From positions 1 to 49,847 of the forward strand of contig JBBIJR010000018.1 of assembly GCA_037445875.1 (NCBI GenBank): DNA of 49,847 bases, written 5' to 3'. Below, piece by piece: positions 24,893-34,680 of this stretch. The stretch comes from JBBIJR01 sp037445875 (GTDB lineage: Bacteria; CLD3; SB21). The position numbers were made by a program, and so were the translations under genes. How positions within the stretch are numbered: position 1 is the stretch's first letter; the number at the start of each line of letters is the position of its first letter. A model generated the notes under the pieces. That model did not search any database. It was not told the origin of the DNA and saw nothing but the letters and a program-made list of their open reading frames with translations.

Positions 24893-25981
24893 TCAACTCC
24901 TCGCGCTTCCTGCGCCGACGGCCTCACGGATATTCCTGAATCCGTCCCGTCTCAATAGGCGAATAAGCGTCCGGTTGATGGCGCGGCAGAGTCCGGGACC
25001 CTGGTATACGAAACCGGTGTAGACCTGTACCAGGGATGCGCCGGCCAGAATTTTTTCGTACGCGTCGGTACCGTCGAATATCCCACCCACGCCGATGATC
25101 GCCAGTCTTCCGCGGCTCTGCCCGTAAACGTGGCGCACAATCTCGGTCGATCGGTTCTTCAACGGACGGCCGCTCATCCCGCCTTCCTGCTCCGCCAGGG
25201 CCGACGGCGCGCGTAAGCCCCGCCGCTCAGTGGTCGTATTCGTCGCCACCAGCCCCGCCAGCCCCAGCACCTCGCACACCTCCAGGACCTCGTCCACCTG
25301 TGCGAACGTGAGTTCCGGAGCGATCTTGACAAACAGCGGTTTCGACACGGGGCGATTGGCCTGCTGAATACCGTGAAGTATGTCCCGCAGGAGCGTTTTG
25401 TCCTGCAACGCGCGCAGGCCGGGCGTGTTGGGCGAGCTCACATTGATAACGAAATAGTCGCCATACGGCTTCAAGAGCTCAAACGAGGTACGGTATTCAT
25501 CGGCCGCCCGCGAGAGTTCAACCGCCTTGCTCTTCCCGATGTTGATGCCTATCGGAATCTCGTGGAGCTTACCGCGTTTGTCCCATCGTTTCAATGTACG
25601 TGCGGTGCTCTCGGCTCCGTCGTTATTGAAACCGAGCCTGTTGATCAGCGCCTGGTCCTGCGGCAGCCGGAAGAGGCGCGGTCTGTCGTTTCCGGGCTGA
25701 GCAAGGCCCGTGATCGTGCCGATCTCGGCGAAGCCGAACCCAAGCCGCGGCCACGCAGGAACCGCTCTGGCAAACTTGTCGAAACCTGCCGCCAGGCCGA
25801 CAGGATTGCGGAAGGTCAATCCCGCCAGCCTCTGCGTCAACACCGGGGAATGCACCTGCAGGAAGGGGCCCAACAATGCCCATGCGCTTCCTCCGCGAGC
25901 CAACAGCCCCGTCACCCGGTCATGCATCGCTTCAGGATCGAACCGGAACAGAAAGGGACGTATCAGACGGGCATAGATCAT
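24893..25981 (-). CDS. pyrD: dihydroorotate dehydrogenase (quinone), class 2
   Basis: A 362-residue FMN enzyme that oxidises dihydroorotate to orotate in pyrimidine synthesis and passes electrons to quinone. The N-terminal membrane-associating helix (MIYARLIRPFLFRFDPEAMH) marks class 2. Core motifs are FRNPVGLAAGFDKFA, EIGTITGLAQPGNDRPRLFR, INRLGFNNDG, NVSSPNTPGLRALQ with the catalytic Ser region, LFVKIAPEL, and IIGVGGIFDGTDAYEKI for FMN phosphate. It is 84 bases upstream of the M61 gene on the same strand. Confidence 0.96.
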   Translation of the reverse strand: MIYARLIRPFLFRFDPEAMHDRVTGLLARGGSAWALLGPFLQVHSPVLTQRLAGLTFRNPVGLAAGFDKFARAVPAWPRLGFGFAEIGTITGLAQPGNDRPRLFRLPQDQALINRLGFNNDGAESTARTLKRWDKRGKLHEIPIGINIGKSKAVELSRAADEYRTSFELLKPYGDYFVINVSSPNTPGLRALQDKTLLRDILHGIQQANRPVSKPLFVKIAPELTFAQVDEVLEVCEVLGLAGLVATNTTTERRGLRAPSALAEQEGGMSGRPLKNRSTEIVRHVYGQSRGRLAIIGVGGIFDGTDAYEKILAGASLVQVYTGFVYQGPGLCRAINRTLIRLLRRDGFRNIREAVGAGSARS

Positions 25982-26007
25982 CGGATTCGCAATCGACCGG
26001 TCGGCCA

Positions 26008-26036
26008 GAAAATAACAAATACGAAGGGATTTTCAA
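26008..26036 (-). promoter_or_regulatory. candidate promoter of pyrD
   Basis: Minus strand TTG-N19-TATTTTC, ending 27 bases before the pyrD ATG. It has the same one-base-shorter spacer and TAnnTTC form as the M1 peptidase promoter. Confidence 0.5.
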
Positions 26037-26111
26037 GGTGAGAATTTGAATGGAGCAACGATCTGGCTCTACTCGATGTCCCGCGATCTCCTGTGACCTT
26101 ACTCATGGGGT

Positions 26112-26179
26112 ACTATTCGACGGGTTTGGATGGACTATTCGAACAGGACATTTCCACTTTACTCAAAACCGGACATTTC
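26112..26179. repeat. two pairs of direct repeats upstream of tamB
   Basis: ACTATTCGA occurs at 26112-26120 and 26134-26142 (22 bases apart, start to start), and GGACATTTC at 26146-26154 and 26171-26179 (25 apart). They fill the gap between the divergent pyrD and tamB promoters. They could be protein-binding sites on one face of the helix or the decayed end of an insertion sequence. Confidence 0.45.
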
Positions 26180-26211
26180 TATACTTGCGTTGCAAATTGT
26201 TTACCCGCCGA

Positions 26212-26241
26212 TTGAAAACCACATGAAAATTGAGTACCTTG
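26212..26241 (+). promoter_or_regulatory. promoter of the tamB-tatD operon
   Basis: TTG-N20-TACCTTG, an exact match. The start site falls near 26248, which excludes the upstream TTG start at 26230 and supports ATG 26260 with a leader of only about 12 bases. Confidence 0.65.
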
Positions 26242-26259
26242 CGCCGTGTTGAAAACGTC

Positions 26260-29200
26260 ATGATCCTACGCATACTCAAATGGCTTCTGAAAGGGCTGAT
26301 GTGGACGTCCGTCGGCGTCATCGGCTTGCTTCTCCTGGTGGCTCTGTTCACCCAGACCCCGATCTTTCGGAACTTGGTACGAAGCCGGGTGACGTCTATT
26401 CTGAACGAGGAGCTCAACGCGAAGGTCCGTATCGATGAGATAGACGGCAATATCTTCGGGAATCTCGCGGTTCGTGGAATCGAACTGATCGGTGTCGATG
26501 ACCAACTGCTCGCATCCGTTGACGAGTTCTCGCTATCGTACAGCCTCCTGCCGCTCCTGGACCGGAAGGTCGTGGTAGAGCGCATAGTGATCGTGCGTCC
26601 GCGAGTTCGCATCGCTGTGGATTCGGCCGGTCTGCTCAACTGGAGCAAGATTGCCAAACCCTCCGAGCCGAAGCCTCCAAAACCGGTCGATTCCAGCGCG
26701 ACGCCTCTTGGGGGCTTTTCTATCCACCTCGGCGAGTTTGCCATCGAGGGTGGGGAAGCCGACCTCGCATGGCCGGGCTTCGCACGCACGGTGAGACAAT
26801 TGAACGTTCGAATGTCGGCGGAGGTGGATGAACAGACCCAGGAGGTCCGGCTGGAGCGCTTTGGCTTCCGGATGTACGATGCTACCGGTAAGGACTCCCT
26901 CACGCTGCGTAACTTCCGGCTGAGCGTTCTCGCCCACGCGCTTCCGTCCTCGCTCCACGAACAAGTACAGCATCCGGAACGTGTCGATTCGCTGACGGTC
27001 CAGGTTAGGGAACTTCACCTCCTGACGGACCGTTCCGATGTGTTCTTGCGGGCGTCTCTGTTGCTTCCCAATTCTGCCCGAGGAGTGGTCCTGCAGTACG
27101 ACGCCGAATTCCGGGCCCTGCCCTTCCATCTGGATGACATGCGCGGGTTCGCCGACATCGGCATGAGAGATCTGCGGTCGATAGAACTCGAGACGCANNN
27201 NNNNNNNNNNNNNNNNNTCAGCGGGCTTGTCCTCAACACGCCGGCCGGCAGCCTGCGGGGTTACGCGGGGGTTGACTACGGAGAAGGTCCGCTGGGTTAC
27301 AAGACCGACCTGTCTTTTCGCAGCATCAACGTGAGCGCATTTGCGGACCGGCCCGACCTCTACGCCAACCTGAACGGACGCATCCAGGCGGATGGCCTGG
27401 GCACGGACCCGAATACCCTGCGCTCGAATTTGAACCTGACGCTGTACAAGTCCCGCTTCTACGGCATTGACATCGATAGTTTCATGATCGACGCTCACGT
27501 GGCGGGCGGCCGGGCGGACCTGGCGCGGTTCGAAGGCCGTACCAGCGCCGGCTCGTTCAACAGTCAGGGTTTCTACAATCTGCTGACTGAGGAGTATCAC
27601 CTCGAAACCCGCCTCCAGTCGATCAATATAGCGGACCTGATCGGCGATGTTTCCATGCAGAGCTCGATCAATCTCGTCCTGGTGTACGACGGAAAGGGGC
27701 TGAATCCTAAAACGTCATCGAGTCGTATGTCCGTGATCTCGCAGTCTTCGCGCATCCTGGACCGCGACGTCGACCAGCTCACCATAACCGGGTCCCAGGC
27801 CGGCGGTCGCGTCCGCCTCGACGAAATGCGGCTCAAAACCCCGCTGGCGGACCTTTCCGTTGCCGGATCGATCGGCCTCGATTCGACCGTGGACCTGGGC
27901 TATTCGCTCGAGAGCAGGGACCTTTCGCTGCTCAAGAAGTACATCGGCTCGGACTCGTTGCTCCGGGACACGCTCAATCTCCGTTTCCGCTACCGGGGCC
28001 AGGTGCGCGGCGATTTTGCGAATATCCAAACGAGCGGGGAACTCGTGGTTACCGAAGTGGTCTTTGCCGACGTCCGGCTGGACTCGCTGCGTTTCTCATA
28101 CTACTTCGACAACATCCGTCCGTCGCAGCTTGCCGGCGAGGCCAGTTTTAAGCGGATCGACAGCACCGTTTTCGGTGATATCTTCCTGTACGCGCGCCAT
28201 ACGCGGTTCGGCGGCAGCACCGTGACGGATTTCACCACTGCGATCACCAAAGAACGCAACCGCACGCTGTTCGAAGTGTCCGGCCACGAGGACAGTCTGG
28301 ACGCCTATGTCAGTGTGAAAGGCAGCGTGGCCATGGAATCGGAGATGCGCGGGGAACTGGATCTGGAACACCTCTATCTGCGCATTGCCGGACGCACGAT
28401 TCGCACGCGGGAGGTCATGAAAGTGCTTGGCGGCGATCCGGTCATCGACACGACGTACGAGAAGTGGATCGAAACATGGCAGAACAAAGATCCGGTCCGT
28501 CTGGCCTTCGATGCGGAAAAGAACGTGTATGACGTTCGCTCGTTCAACATGGACATCGGCAAGGGTTTTGTTTCCCTGTCCGGTCGGGTCGATGTGTCGG
28601 GAGACCAGAACGTGGACCTGAAGGTCAAGGAAGTGGATCTCTCGCGTATCAATGCCCTCATCGGTTCCGGAGAGTCCGTCGTGGAAGGGCTGTTGAATCT
28701 CAACGCCAGCCTCAAAGGAAGTTTCGAAAAGCCCATCATGATCGCGGACTGGAACATCTCCGATGGCAAGGCCTCGGAATTCGTCTACAACAACTTCCTC
28801 GGCAATATGCAGTATCTGAACAGGAAGCTGCAACTCAACATGACGCTCAATCAGAACAAGGATAAGACGCTCACGATGGGCGGGTATCTGCCGCTGGACC
28901 TGACGTTCAAGGATGTGCCCAACCGCTTCACGAACCGTCCCATCAATTTCATCATCCATTCCGAGGGCATAGACCTCAGGTTCCTGCAGGCCTTCTTCGG
29001 CAAAGCCTTGACACTGAACCGCGGTGAACTCAAGGTCGACCTGAAAATCACGGGCAATAAGGAGAAGCCGGTGATTCAGGGGGAGATGAAGATCGAGGAT
29101 GGGACGATCACGTTCCCGCGAAGCACCCTTGGCCAGACGTTTCGCAATACACGAATGTTTGTACGTCTGACGCCCGAAAAGATTTTCCTCGACACGCTGG

Positions 29201-30399
29201 TCGTACAGTCCGGCAAGGAACCTACCTCGAGGCTGTTTGCCGACGCGGAAGTGAATTTGTCGGACGTCATGAAGAATTTCGATTTCGCCAATTTCGAGAA
29301 GATCGGCTACCGGATGAACCTGGCCTTCCAGGATTTCGTGCCGGTCAACACGCGCAGCGAAACTTCCTATCTGCACACGGCCCGGATTACCGGCGAGATG
29401 ACGATTGCCGCACCGACGCTTTATTTCACGAACATCAAAGGTGACCTCCAGATTCGCAATTCCGAGATCTGGGTAGTGGACCCGACCCGTGCCAAGGCCG
29501 TGACGACGGTCGCCTCGAAGAAAGACGCACAGAAAACCCAGAAGCAGGCGCAGGATTTCTACAAGAATCTCGATATGGACCTGATGATCAGTCTGCCCGA
29601 GAATTCCGACAATTCCATTCGAAGCGCCGAAATGACCCTGTCGCTCTACGGCGAAATAGGAGTCAACAAGCCCGCCGGTTCGGAGGAGTTTTTTATCAGC
29701 GGCAACGTGAACACGAAGAAGGGCGGCAAATACGCCTACCTGAATGTGGCCTTCACCATCGAAAAAGGGGAGGTGAATTTCACCGGGGAGCCGGGCGTGA
29801 ATCCCCAGTTGGATATTCTGGCGGTCAAACGGTTTGAATTCAAGGACGAGGACGGCAACGTCACGCCCTCCGAAGCCCAGATCAAGGTGACGGGCAAACT
29901 GCTCAAACCGGAGATCGCGATTACGGCCGTCGAGCGGGGAACGGGCGATCCGATCGCCGGTCTGACGGAGCCACAGGACATTCTTTCCTATCTCGTGCTG
30001 GGCGTCACCACGCGGGACCTGAACAAACTCGGAGCCAGCCAGGCGGGCGATTTCGCCAAACAAGTCGCCATCAATCAGATCCTGAATCTCGTCGCTAATA
30101 AGGCGGGACTGCAGAAGTTGGAGTTTACCCAGGGCACGGGCGGCCAGAGCTCTTCCATAGCGGTCTCCAAGCGCATCAACGAAACGCTGTCGGTCAGCTA
30201 CGAAGGAGGTCTGGACGTCTCGTCGGGCCAGACGATCACGCTCGAGATTTCGGCCGACAGCATTCCGGGCCTTCGCAGCGTTCTGGGCCGCACGTGGAAG
30301 AAGACTATCGAATTCGAGTACAAGCGGCCTGCGCAGGACAAGACCCTGCAGCAGGAGGACATCATCAATATCCTGCTGTATTTCCGGAAGGACTATTGA
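26260..30399 (+). CDS. tamB: TamB-like translocation and assembly module protein (DUF490)
   Basis: A protein of about 1379 residues (interrupted by a 20-N gap) with one N-terminal membrane helix (residues 10-32, SVGVIGLLLLVALFTQTPIF), then the AsmA/TamB opening NLVRSRVTSILNEELNAKV with IDGNIFGNLAVRG. The body consists of repetitive beta strands, as expected of the hydrophobic-groove rod that bridges the inner and outer membranes. The C-terminal DUF490 domain is clear (LMISLPENSDNSIRSAEMTL, PQLDILAVKRFEF, ITAVERGTGDPIAGLTEPQD, LSYLVLGVTTRDL). TamB-family proteins help insert outer-membrane proteins and move phospholipids. The reading frame agrees on both sides of the gap. The stop overlaps the tatD TTG start. 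Confidence 0.88.
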   Translation: MILRILKWLLKGLMWTSVGVIGLLLLVALFTQTPIFRNLVRSRVTSILNEELNAKVRIDEIDGNIFGNLAVRGIELIGVDDQLLASVDEFSLSYSLLPLLDRKVVVERIVIVRPRVRIAVDSAGLLNWSKIAKPSEPKPPKPVDSSATPLGGFSIHLGEFAIEGGEADLAWPGFARTVRQLNVRMSAEVDEQTQEVRLERFGFRMYDATGKDSLTLRNFRLSVLAHALPSSLHEQVQHPERVDSLTVQVRELHLLTDRSDVFLRASLLLPNSARGVVLQYDAEFRALPFHLDDMRGFADIGMRDLRSIELETXXXXXXXXSGLVLNTPAGSLRGYAGVDYGEGPLGYKTDLSFRSINVSAFADRPDLYANLNGRIQADGLGTDPNTLRSNLNLTLYKSRFYGIDIDSFMIDAHVAGGRADLARFEGRTSAGSFNSQGFYNLLTEEYHLETRLQSINIADLIGDVSMQSSINLVLVYDGKGLNPKTSSSRMSVISQSSRILDRDVDQLTITGSQAGGRVRLDEMRLKTPLADLSVAGSIGLDSTVDLGYSLESRDLSLLKKYIGSDSLLRDTLNLRFRYRGQVRGDFANIQTSGELVVTEVVFADVRLDSLRFSYYFDNIRPSQLAGEASFKRIDSTVFGDIFLYARHTRFGGSTVTDFTTAITKERNRTLFEVSGHEDSLDAYVSVKGSVAMESEMRGELDLEHLYLRIAGRTIRTREVMKVLGGDPVIDTTYEKWIETWQNKDPVRLAFDAEKNVYDVRSFNMDIGKGFVSLSGRVDVSGDQNVDLKVKEVDLSRINALIGSGESVVEGLLNLNASLKGSFEKPIMIADWNISDGKASEFVYNNFLGNMQYLNRKLQLNMTLNQNKDKTLTMGGYLPLDLTFKDVPNRFTNRPINFIIHSEGIDLRFLQAFFGKALTLNRGELKVDLKITGNKEKPVIQGEMKIEDGTITFPRSTLGQTFRNTRMFVRLTPEKIFLDTLVVQSGKEPTSRLFADAEVNLSDVMKNFDFANFEKIGYRMNLAFQDFVPVNTRSETSYLHTARITGEMTIAAPTLYFTNIKGDLQIRNSEIWVVDPTRAKAVTTVASKKDAQKTQKQAQDFYKNLDMDLMISLPENSDNSIRSAEMTLSLYGEIGVNKPAGSEEFFISGNVNTKKGGKYAYLNVAFTIEKGEVNFTGEPGVNPQLDILAVKRFEFKDEDGNVTPSEAQIKVTGKLLKPEIAITAVERGTGDPIAGLTEPQDILSYLVLGVTTRDLNKLGASQAGDFAKQVAINQILNLVANKAGLQKLEFTQGTGGQSSSIAVSKRINETLSVSYEGGLDVSSGQTITLEISADSIPGLRSVLGRTWKKTIEFEYKRPAQDKTLQQEDIINILLYFRKDY
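27198..27217. other. assembly gap (20 N)
   Basis: Twenty consecutive unknown bases inside tamB. The coding frame is open and consistent on both sides, so the real gap size is probably 20 or differs from it by a multiple of three. Confidence 0.98.
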
Positions 30400-31175
30400 A
30401 CGGAACGCTGGTAGATACGCACGCACACCTGGACCATGAACGTTTCGACGCTGATCGGGATGCCGTGATCGAAAGAGCCGCAGCGGAGGGCGTCGTGCGC
30501 ATCGTCACGATCGGAACGGACCCGGCTTCATGCGAACGTGCCCTGAATCTGGCCGAACAATACGAGACCGTATTCGCGGTTGTGGGACTGCATCCGACGG
30601 ACGCACGGCTTGCCACCCCGGCCGTCCTTGACGACATCCGCTCCATGGCGGACCATCCCAGAGTCGTCGGCATCGGAGAAACCGGACTCGATTACTACTG
30701 GAAGGACTCGGAACCCTCCGTACAGCAGGACGTGTTTCGCGAACAGATCCGCCTTGCGTGCGACCTCGATCTTCCGATGGTCATCCATGTCCGCCAGGCA
30801 CACGAGGATGTGCTTCGCATCCTCGAGGAGGAGAAAAGGTCGCGCCCGACCCTGCGCGGCGTCATGCATTGCTTTTCCGGTGACGCAGATGCCCTGCGGA
30901 AGTCACTGGAATTGGACTTCCACATCTCATTTGCGGGGAATGTGACGTACAGGAAGTCTGCCCTCACGCAGCTCCTTGCTCGCATACCGCTGGATAGAAT
31001 GCTGATCGAAACGGATTGCCCGTATCTGCCGCCGGTTCCTCACCGCGGCCAACGCAATGAACCCGCCTTTGTGAAGTATACGGCTGCGAAGGTAGCCGGA
31101 ATCCTGGGCATGGACGAAACATCGTTGGCGGAACTTACCTCCCGTAACGCTGCCTCCGCCTTCGGCTTGCCATGA
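30396..31175 (+). CDS. TatD-family metal-dependent hydrolase (DNase-like)
   Basis: A 259-residue TIM-barrel hydrolase of the TatD family. Metal ligands and motifs are VDTHAHLDHERF, VGLHPTDA, VGIGETGLDYYW, PMVIHVRQAHED, MHCFSG and LIETDCPYLPPVPHRGQRNE. Homologues have 3'-5' DNase/RNase or D-aminoacyl-tRNA deacylase activity. The most likely start is TTG at 30396, overlapping the tamB stop (TTGA) with AAGGA just before it; any farther start would lie well inside tamB. No ATG exists near the conserved N-terminus. Confidence 0.92.
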   Translation: MNGTLVDTHAHLDHERFDADRDAVIERAAAEGVVRIVTIGTDPASCERALNLAEQYETVFAVVGLHPTDARLATPAVLDDIRSMADHPRVVGIGETGLDYYWKDSEPSVQQDVFREQIRLACDLDLPMVIHVRQAHEDVLRILEEEKRSRPTLRGVMHCFSGDADALRKSLELDFHISFAGNVTYRKSALTQLLARIPLDRMLIETDCPYLPPVPHRGQRNEPAFVKYTAAKVAGILGMDETSLAELTSRNAASAFGLP

Positions 31176-31234
31176 CTCCTGTGAATGGCCGCGTGAATCT
31201 CCGGTACACTCAGACACGTGAAGACAAGTTAGCA

Positions 31235-31264
31235 TTGATAATTAGAGCTTTATCTGCTATTTTG
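31235..31264 (+). promoter_or_regulatory. promoter of the tripartite efflux operon
   Basis: TTG-N20-TATTTTG, an exact match. The predicted start near 31271 lies within a longer open frame from 31172, and so supports the ATG at 31334 for the TolC-like gene. Confidence 0.6.
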
Positions 31265-31333
31265 CAGGTCGAAATAGTGGTACGGCATTTGATTGTTAAA
31301 CCGGCCGATGATCCGAATTTCCAGAGCAAAGGT

Positions 31334-32725
31334 ATGGCTATGAGATTCTGTATGCAGCTCCTCCTGTTCGCAGGAATGGTGAGTGCCCGGGTGGCGGCGC
31401 AGGAGGGATTAGGTTATACGGTGTCGCCGATGGATACACTGACGTTGGAAGAGTGCGTAACCGTTGCTCTTCAAAACCAGCCATCCATCGGAGCATCCAA
31501 GGGTGCCGTGATTACGGCCGAATCGGAGTATACGCAGGTTTTGTCGTCGCGATTTCCACAGATCCAGCTCGAAGCGGGTGCATATTATACGAACACGGCG
31601 CTGCAGTCTTCGAATGTCATCGCTCCCAATCCCGTGATAGATCCGGAGGGTGCCAAGTTCGTGCCGACGCTCCGGATGACCCTCAAGCAGCCTATCTATG
31701 ACTTCGGTCGCACGGACAAATCGCTCACCTCGAAGAACCAGCTGATAAAGGCCTCCGAGTTGGCCCTCGAGTCCACAGAAGAGGACGTCGTGCTCAATGT
31801 GCACACGGCGTACTACAATTATGTGCTGGCGCAGCACATCGTGGAGATCAACGAAGAGCGGGTCAACCAGGCCAAGAAGCATCTCGAACGGGCAAAGGGC
31901 TTCTTCGAAGTGGGTAAACTGCCCGAGTCCGAGGTCAGCAAGGCGGAACTGGAAGTGGCCAACGCCGAGCTGGAGCTGATCAGTGCCCGGGGCAAGTCGC
32001 GTCTTGCCAAGGTTACGCTCAACAGCTCCATGGGCATCACCGAGATAAGCAACGAACCGAGTGACTACCAGTTGTCCAGCCGGACGGAATACACGCCGTT
32101 TACAGCGGACCTCAAGGCGTCCATCGATCGGGCGCTGGGATCCCGGAAAGAGGTGATGGCAGCGGACCTGAAAGTGAAAGCATGGCGCTCGGCCCTCAGC
32201 GCGGCCAAGAGCCAGTACTATCCCATCATTTCCGCCTCGGCGGGTGTTGGGCCGTATCTTGTCCAGGACCAGGTTATCGTGGACAAACAGAAAATAAAAA
32301 TGGGATACAACATCGGTCTGAATTTCGCGTTCCCAATCTTCCAGGGTTTGACCGTCCGCGCCGATATCGCAGAAGCACAAGGCGGCATCCGGATCGCCAC
32401 GTCGCAGTACAACGTGGCAAGGCAGCGGATCATCCATGAAGTGCAGGATCGCTACTTCAACGTCAAGTATGCCGAAGAGCGTTACAAAGCCAGCGGCAAA
32501 CTCGTGGAACAGGGCGGCCGCAATCTGGCACTGGCCGAAGGCCGGTTTGAGACGGGTGTGGGGTCTGCCATCGAGATCACGGACGCCAACTTCTCGCTGG
32601 CCAATGCTCGCATCGAGCAGACAACGGCGTTGTACAATTACTTGATTGAGGTGTCCCGGTTCCAGCGGACGACCGGGGTGCTGAGCAAGGACAGGACGGA
32701 AACGTCGGGAGCCGGAGATGAATAA
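31334..32725 (+). CDS. TolC-family outer-membrane efflux protein
   Basis: A 463-residue outer-membrane factor. The signal peptide is 1-22 (MQLLLFAGMVSARVAAQEG). Two repeats of the OEP domain follow: the first begins MDTLTLEECVTVALQNQPSI and includes LKQPIYDFGRTDKSL; the second begins LKASIDRALGSRKEVMAADL and includes LNFAFPIFQGLTVRADIAEA and ETGVGSAIEITDANFSLANA. Long helices typical of the periplasmic tunnel are evident. It makes the exit duct for the adaptor and ABC transporter encoded next. An ATG at 31340 is an alternative start. The stop overlaps the adaptor start by eight bases. Confidence 0.92.
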   Translation: MAMRFCMQLLLFAGMVSARVAAQEGLGYTVSPMDTLTLEECVTVALQNQPSIGASKGAVITAESEYTQVLSSRFPQIQLEAGAYYTNTALQSSNVIAPNPVIDPEGAKFVPTLRMTLKQPIYDFGRTDKSLTSKNQLIKASELALESTEEDVVLNVHTAYYNYVLAQHIVEINEERVNQAKKHLERAKGFFEVGKLPESEVSKAELEVANAELELISARGKSRLAKVTLNSSMGITEISNEPSDYQLSSRTEYTPFTADLKASIDRALGSRKEVMAADLKVKAWRSALSAAKSQYYPIISASAGVGPYLVQDQVIVDKQKIKMGYNIGLNFAFPIFQGLTVRADIAEAQGGIRIATSQYNVARQRIIHEVQDRYFNVKYAEERYKASGKLVEQGGRNLALAEGRFETGVGSAIEITDANFSLANARIEQTTALYNYLIEVSRFQRTTGVLSKDRTETSGAGDE

Positions 32726-33881
32726 GAGACTCATGATGTTGCTTGGGTTGACCGGCCTTCTGCTGGTTGCGGCCGGATTCGTGTACTTTGGGCGCGGCAG
32801 CCTGGAGGCTGCGTACAAGTTGGAGTCGGTCACTCAGGGGGATATTTCCCTGGTCATCACGGCCACCGGCAAGATCAATCCCGTCACGCGCGTGCAGGTG
32901 GGTACGCAGATCACGGGCACCATCTCCCGGATCTATGCGGACTACAATCAAAAGGTGAAAAAGGGAGAAGTCATAGCCCAGATCGACCCCACGTTCCTGA
33001 AAGCACAACTGTTGGAAGGGGAAGCCAATGCCGAGCGGGCAAAAGCCCAGGTGGAGCAGGCACGCAAGACGCTCGAACGGGCGACCGAACTCTTCGGTCG
33101 CAAGCTGATCTCCCAGGCGGAGAAAGACGAAGCGTCCACGAACTATGACCTTGCCCAGGCGAACCTGAAACAGGCCCAGGCCGCCTATCACCGGGCCGAG
33201 GTCTCGCTACAGTACGCGACGATCGTTTCTCCGATCGACGGCGTCGTTATTTCGCGCAACATCGACGTGGGGCAGACGGTGGCGGCGAGCCTGCAGGCGC
33301 CCGTGCTGTTTGAAATTGCCAACGACTTGTCCAAGATCCAGGTCGAAGCCATCATCGATGAAGTCGATATAGGAAAGGTGCGCGTCGGGCAGGACGTGTC
33401 CTTCTTTGTCGATGCCTATCCGGACTCCCGCTTCATCGGCAGGGTATCGCAGGTCCGCCTCCAGCCTATTGTCACGCAAAACCTCGTGGGATACGAAGTC
33501 ATCATCGACGCGAGCAACGAGGAGAACAAACTGCTGCCGGGCATGACCGCCAATCTGTCGATCATCATCGATACGAAGAAGGACGTCGTCAAGGTACCCA
33601 ACATGGCGCTCCGTTTCCAGCCGGCCCTTACTCAGGACCAGTACCGCCGCTTCTTGGGGGAGTTGGGGGACCGGTTTGACCTAAAGAACAACACGATGGT
33701 GTGGGTGTTGACCCCGACGAAGGACCTTCGGCCGGTAATCATCCAGACCGGCATCAGCGACGGGTTGTACACCGAGGTTCGGGATGGGTCGCTGAAAACG
33801 AACATGGAAGTGATCACCGGATTGAGCAATGTGGCCACGACATCGAGCGCCGCACAGCGCCTGGCGCCGGGAAAGAAGTGA
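32718..33881 (+). CDS. MacA-like periplasmic adaptor (membrane fusion protein)
   Basis: A 387-residue membrane fusion protein. An N-terminal membrane anchor (6-24) leads to the barrel-sandwich/lipoyl half-motif GKINPVTRVQVGTQITGTIS and GEVIAQIDPTFLKAQL, a helical hairpin (about 95-155), and the second half ATIVSPIDGVVISRNIDVGQ TVAAS. A beta-barrel domain (IQVEAIIDEVDIGKVRVGQD) and membrane-proximal domain complete it. It connects the inner-membrane ABC transporter to the TolC-like duct. The gene order outer-membrane factor, adaptor, ATPase, permease defines a MacAB-TolC-type system; the substrate is unknown. Confidence 0.92.
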   Translation: MNKRLMMLLGLTGLLLVAAGFVYFGRGSLEAAYKLESVTQGDISLVITATGKINPVTRVQVGTQITGTISRIYADYNQKVKKGEVIAQIDPTFLKAQLLEGEANAERAKAQVEQARKTLERATELFGRKLISQAEKDEASTNYDLAQANLKQAQAAYHRAEVSLQYATIVSPIDGVVISRNIDVGQTVAASLQAPVLFEIANDLSKIQVEAIIDEVDIGKVRVGQDVSFFVDAYPDSRFIGRVSQVRLQPIVTQNLVGYEVIIDASNEENKLLPGMTANLSIIIDTKKDVVKVPNMALRFQPALTQDQYRRFLGELGDRFDLKNNTMVWVLTPTKDLRPVIIQTGISDGLYTEVRDGSLKTNMEVITGLSNVATTSSAAQRLAPGKK

Positions 33882-33882
33882 G

Positions 33883-34674
<792 letters not shown>

Positions 34675-34680
34675 CGAACG

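Noticed and set aside
26140..26195. An insertion-sequence end upstream of tamB
   Set aside because: GGACATTTC repeats resemble some IS termini, but there is no transposase, partner end or target duplication, so only the repeats are reported.
28096..30426. A 776-codon minus-strand frame opposite tamB
   Set aside because: The plus strand encodes an unmistakable TamB/DUF490 protein; the antisense frame shows no family signature.
31172..31333. Longer start for the TolC-like protein
   Set aside because: The promoter at 31235-31264 lies inside it, and the true signal peptide begins at 31334 or 31340.
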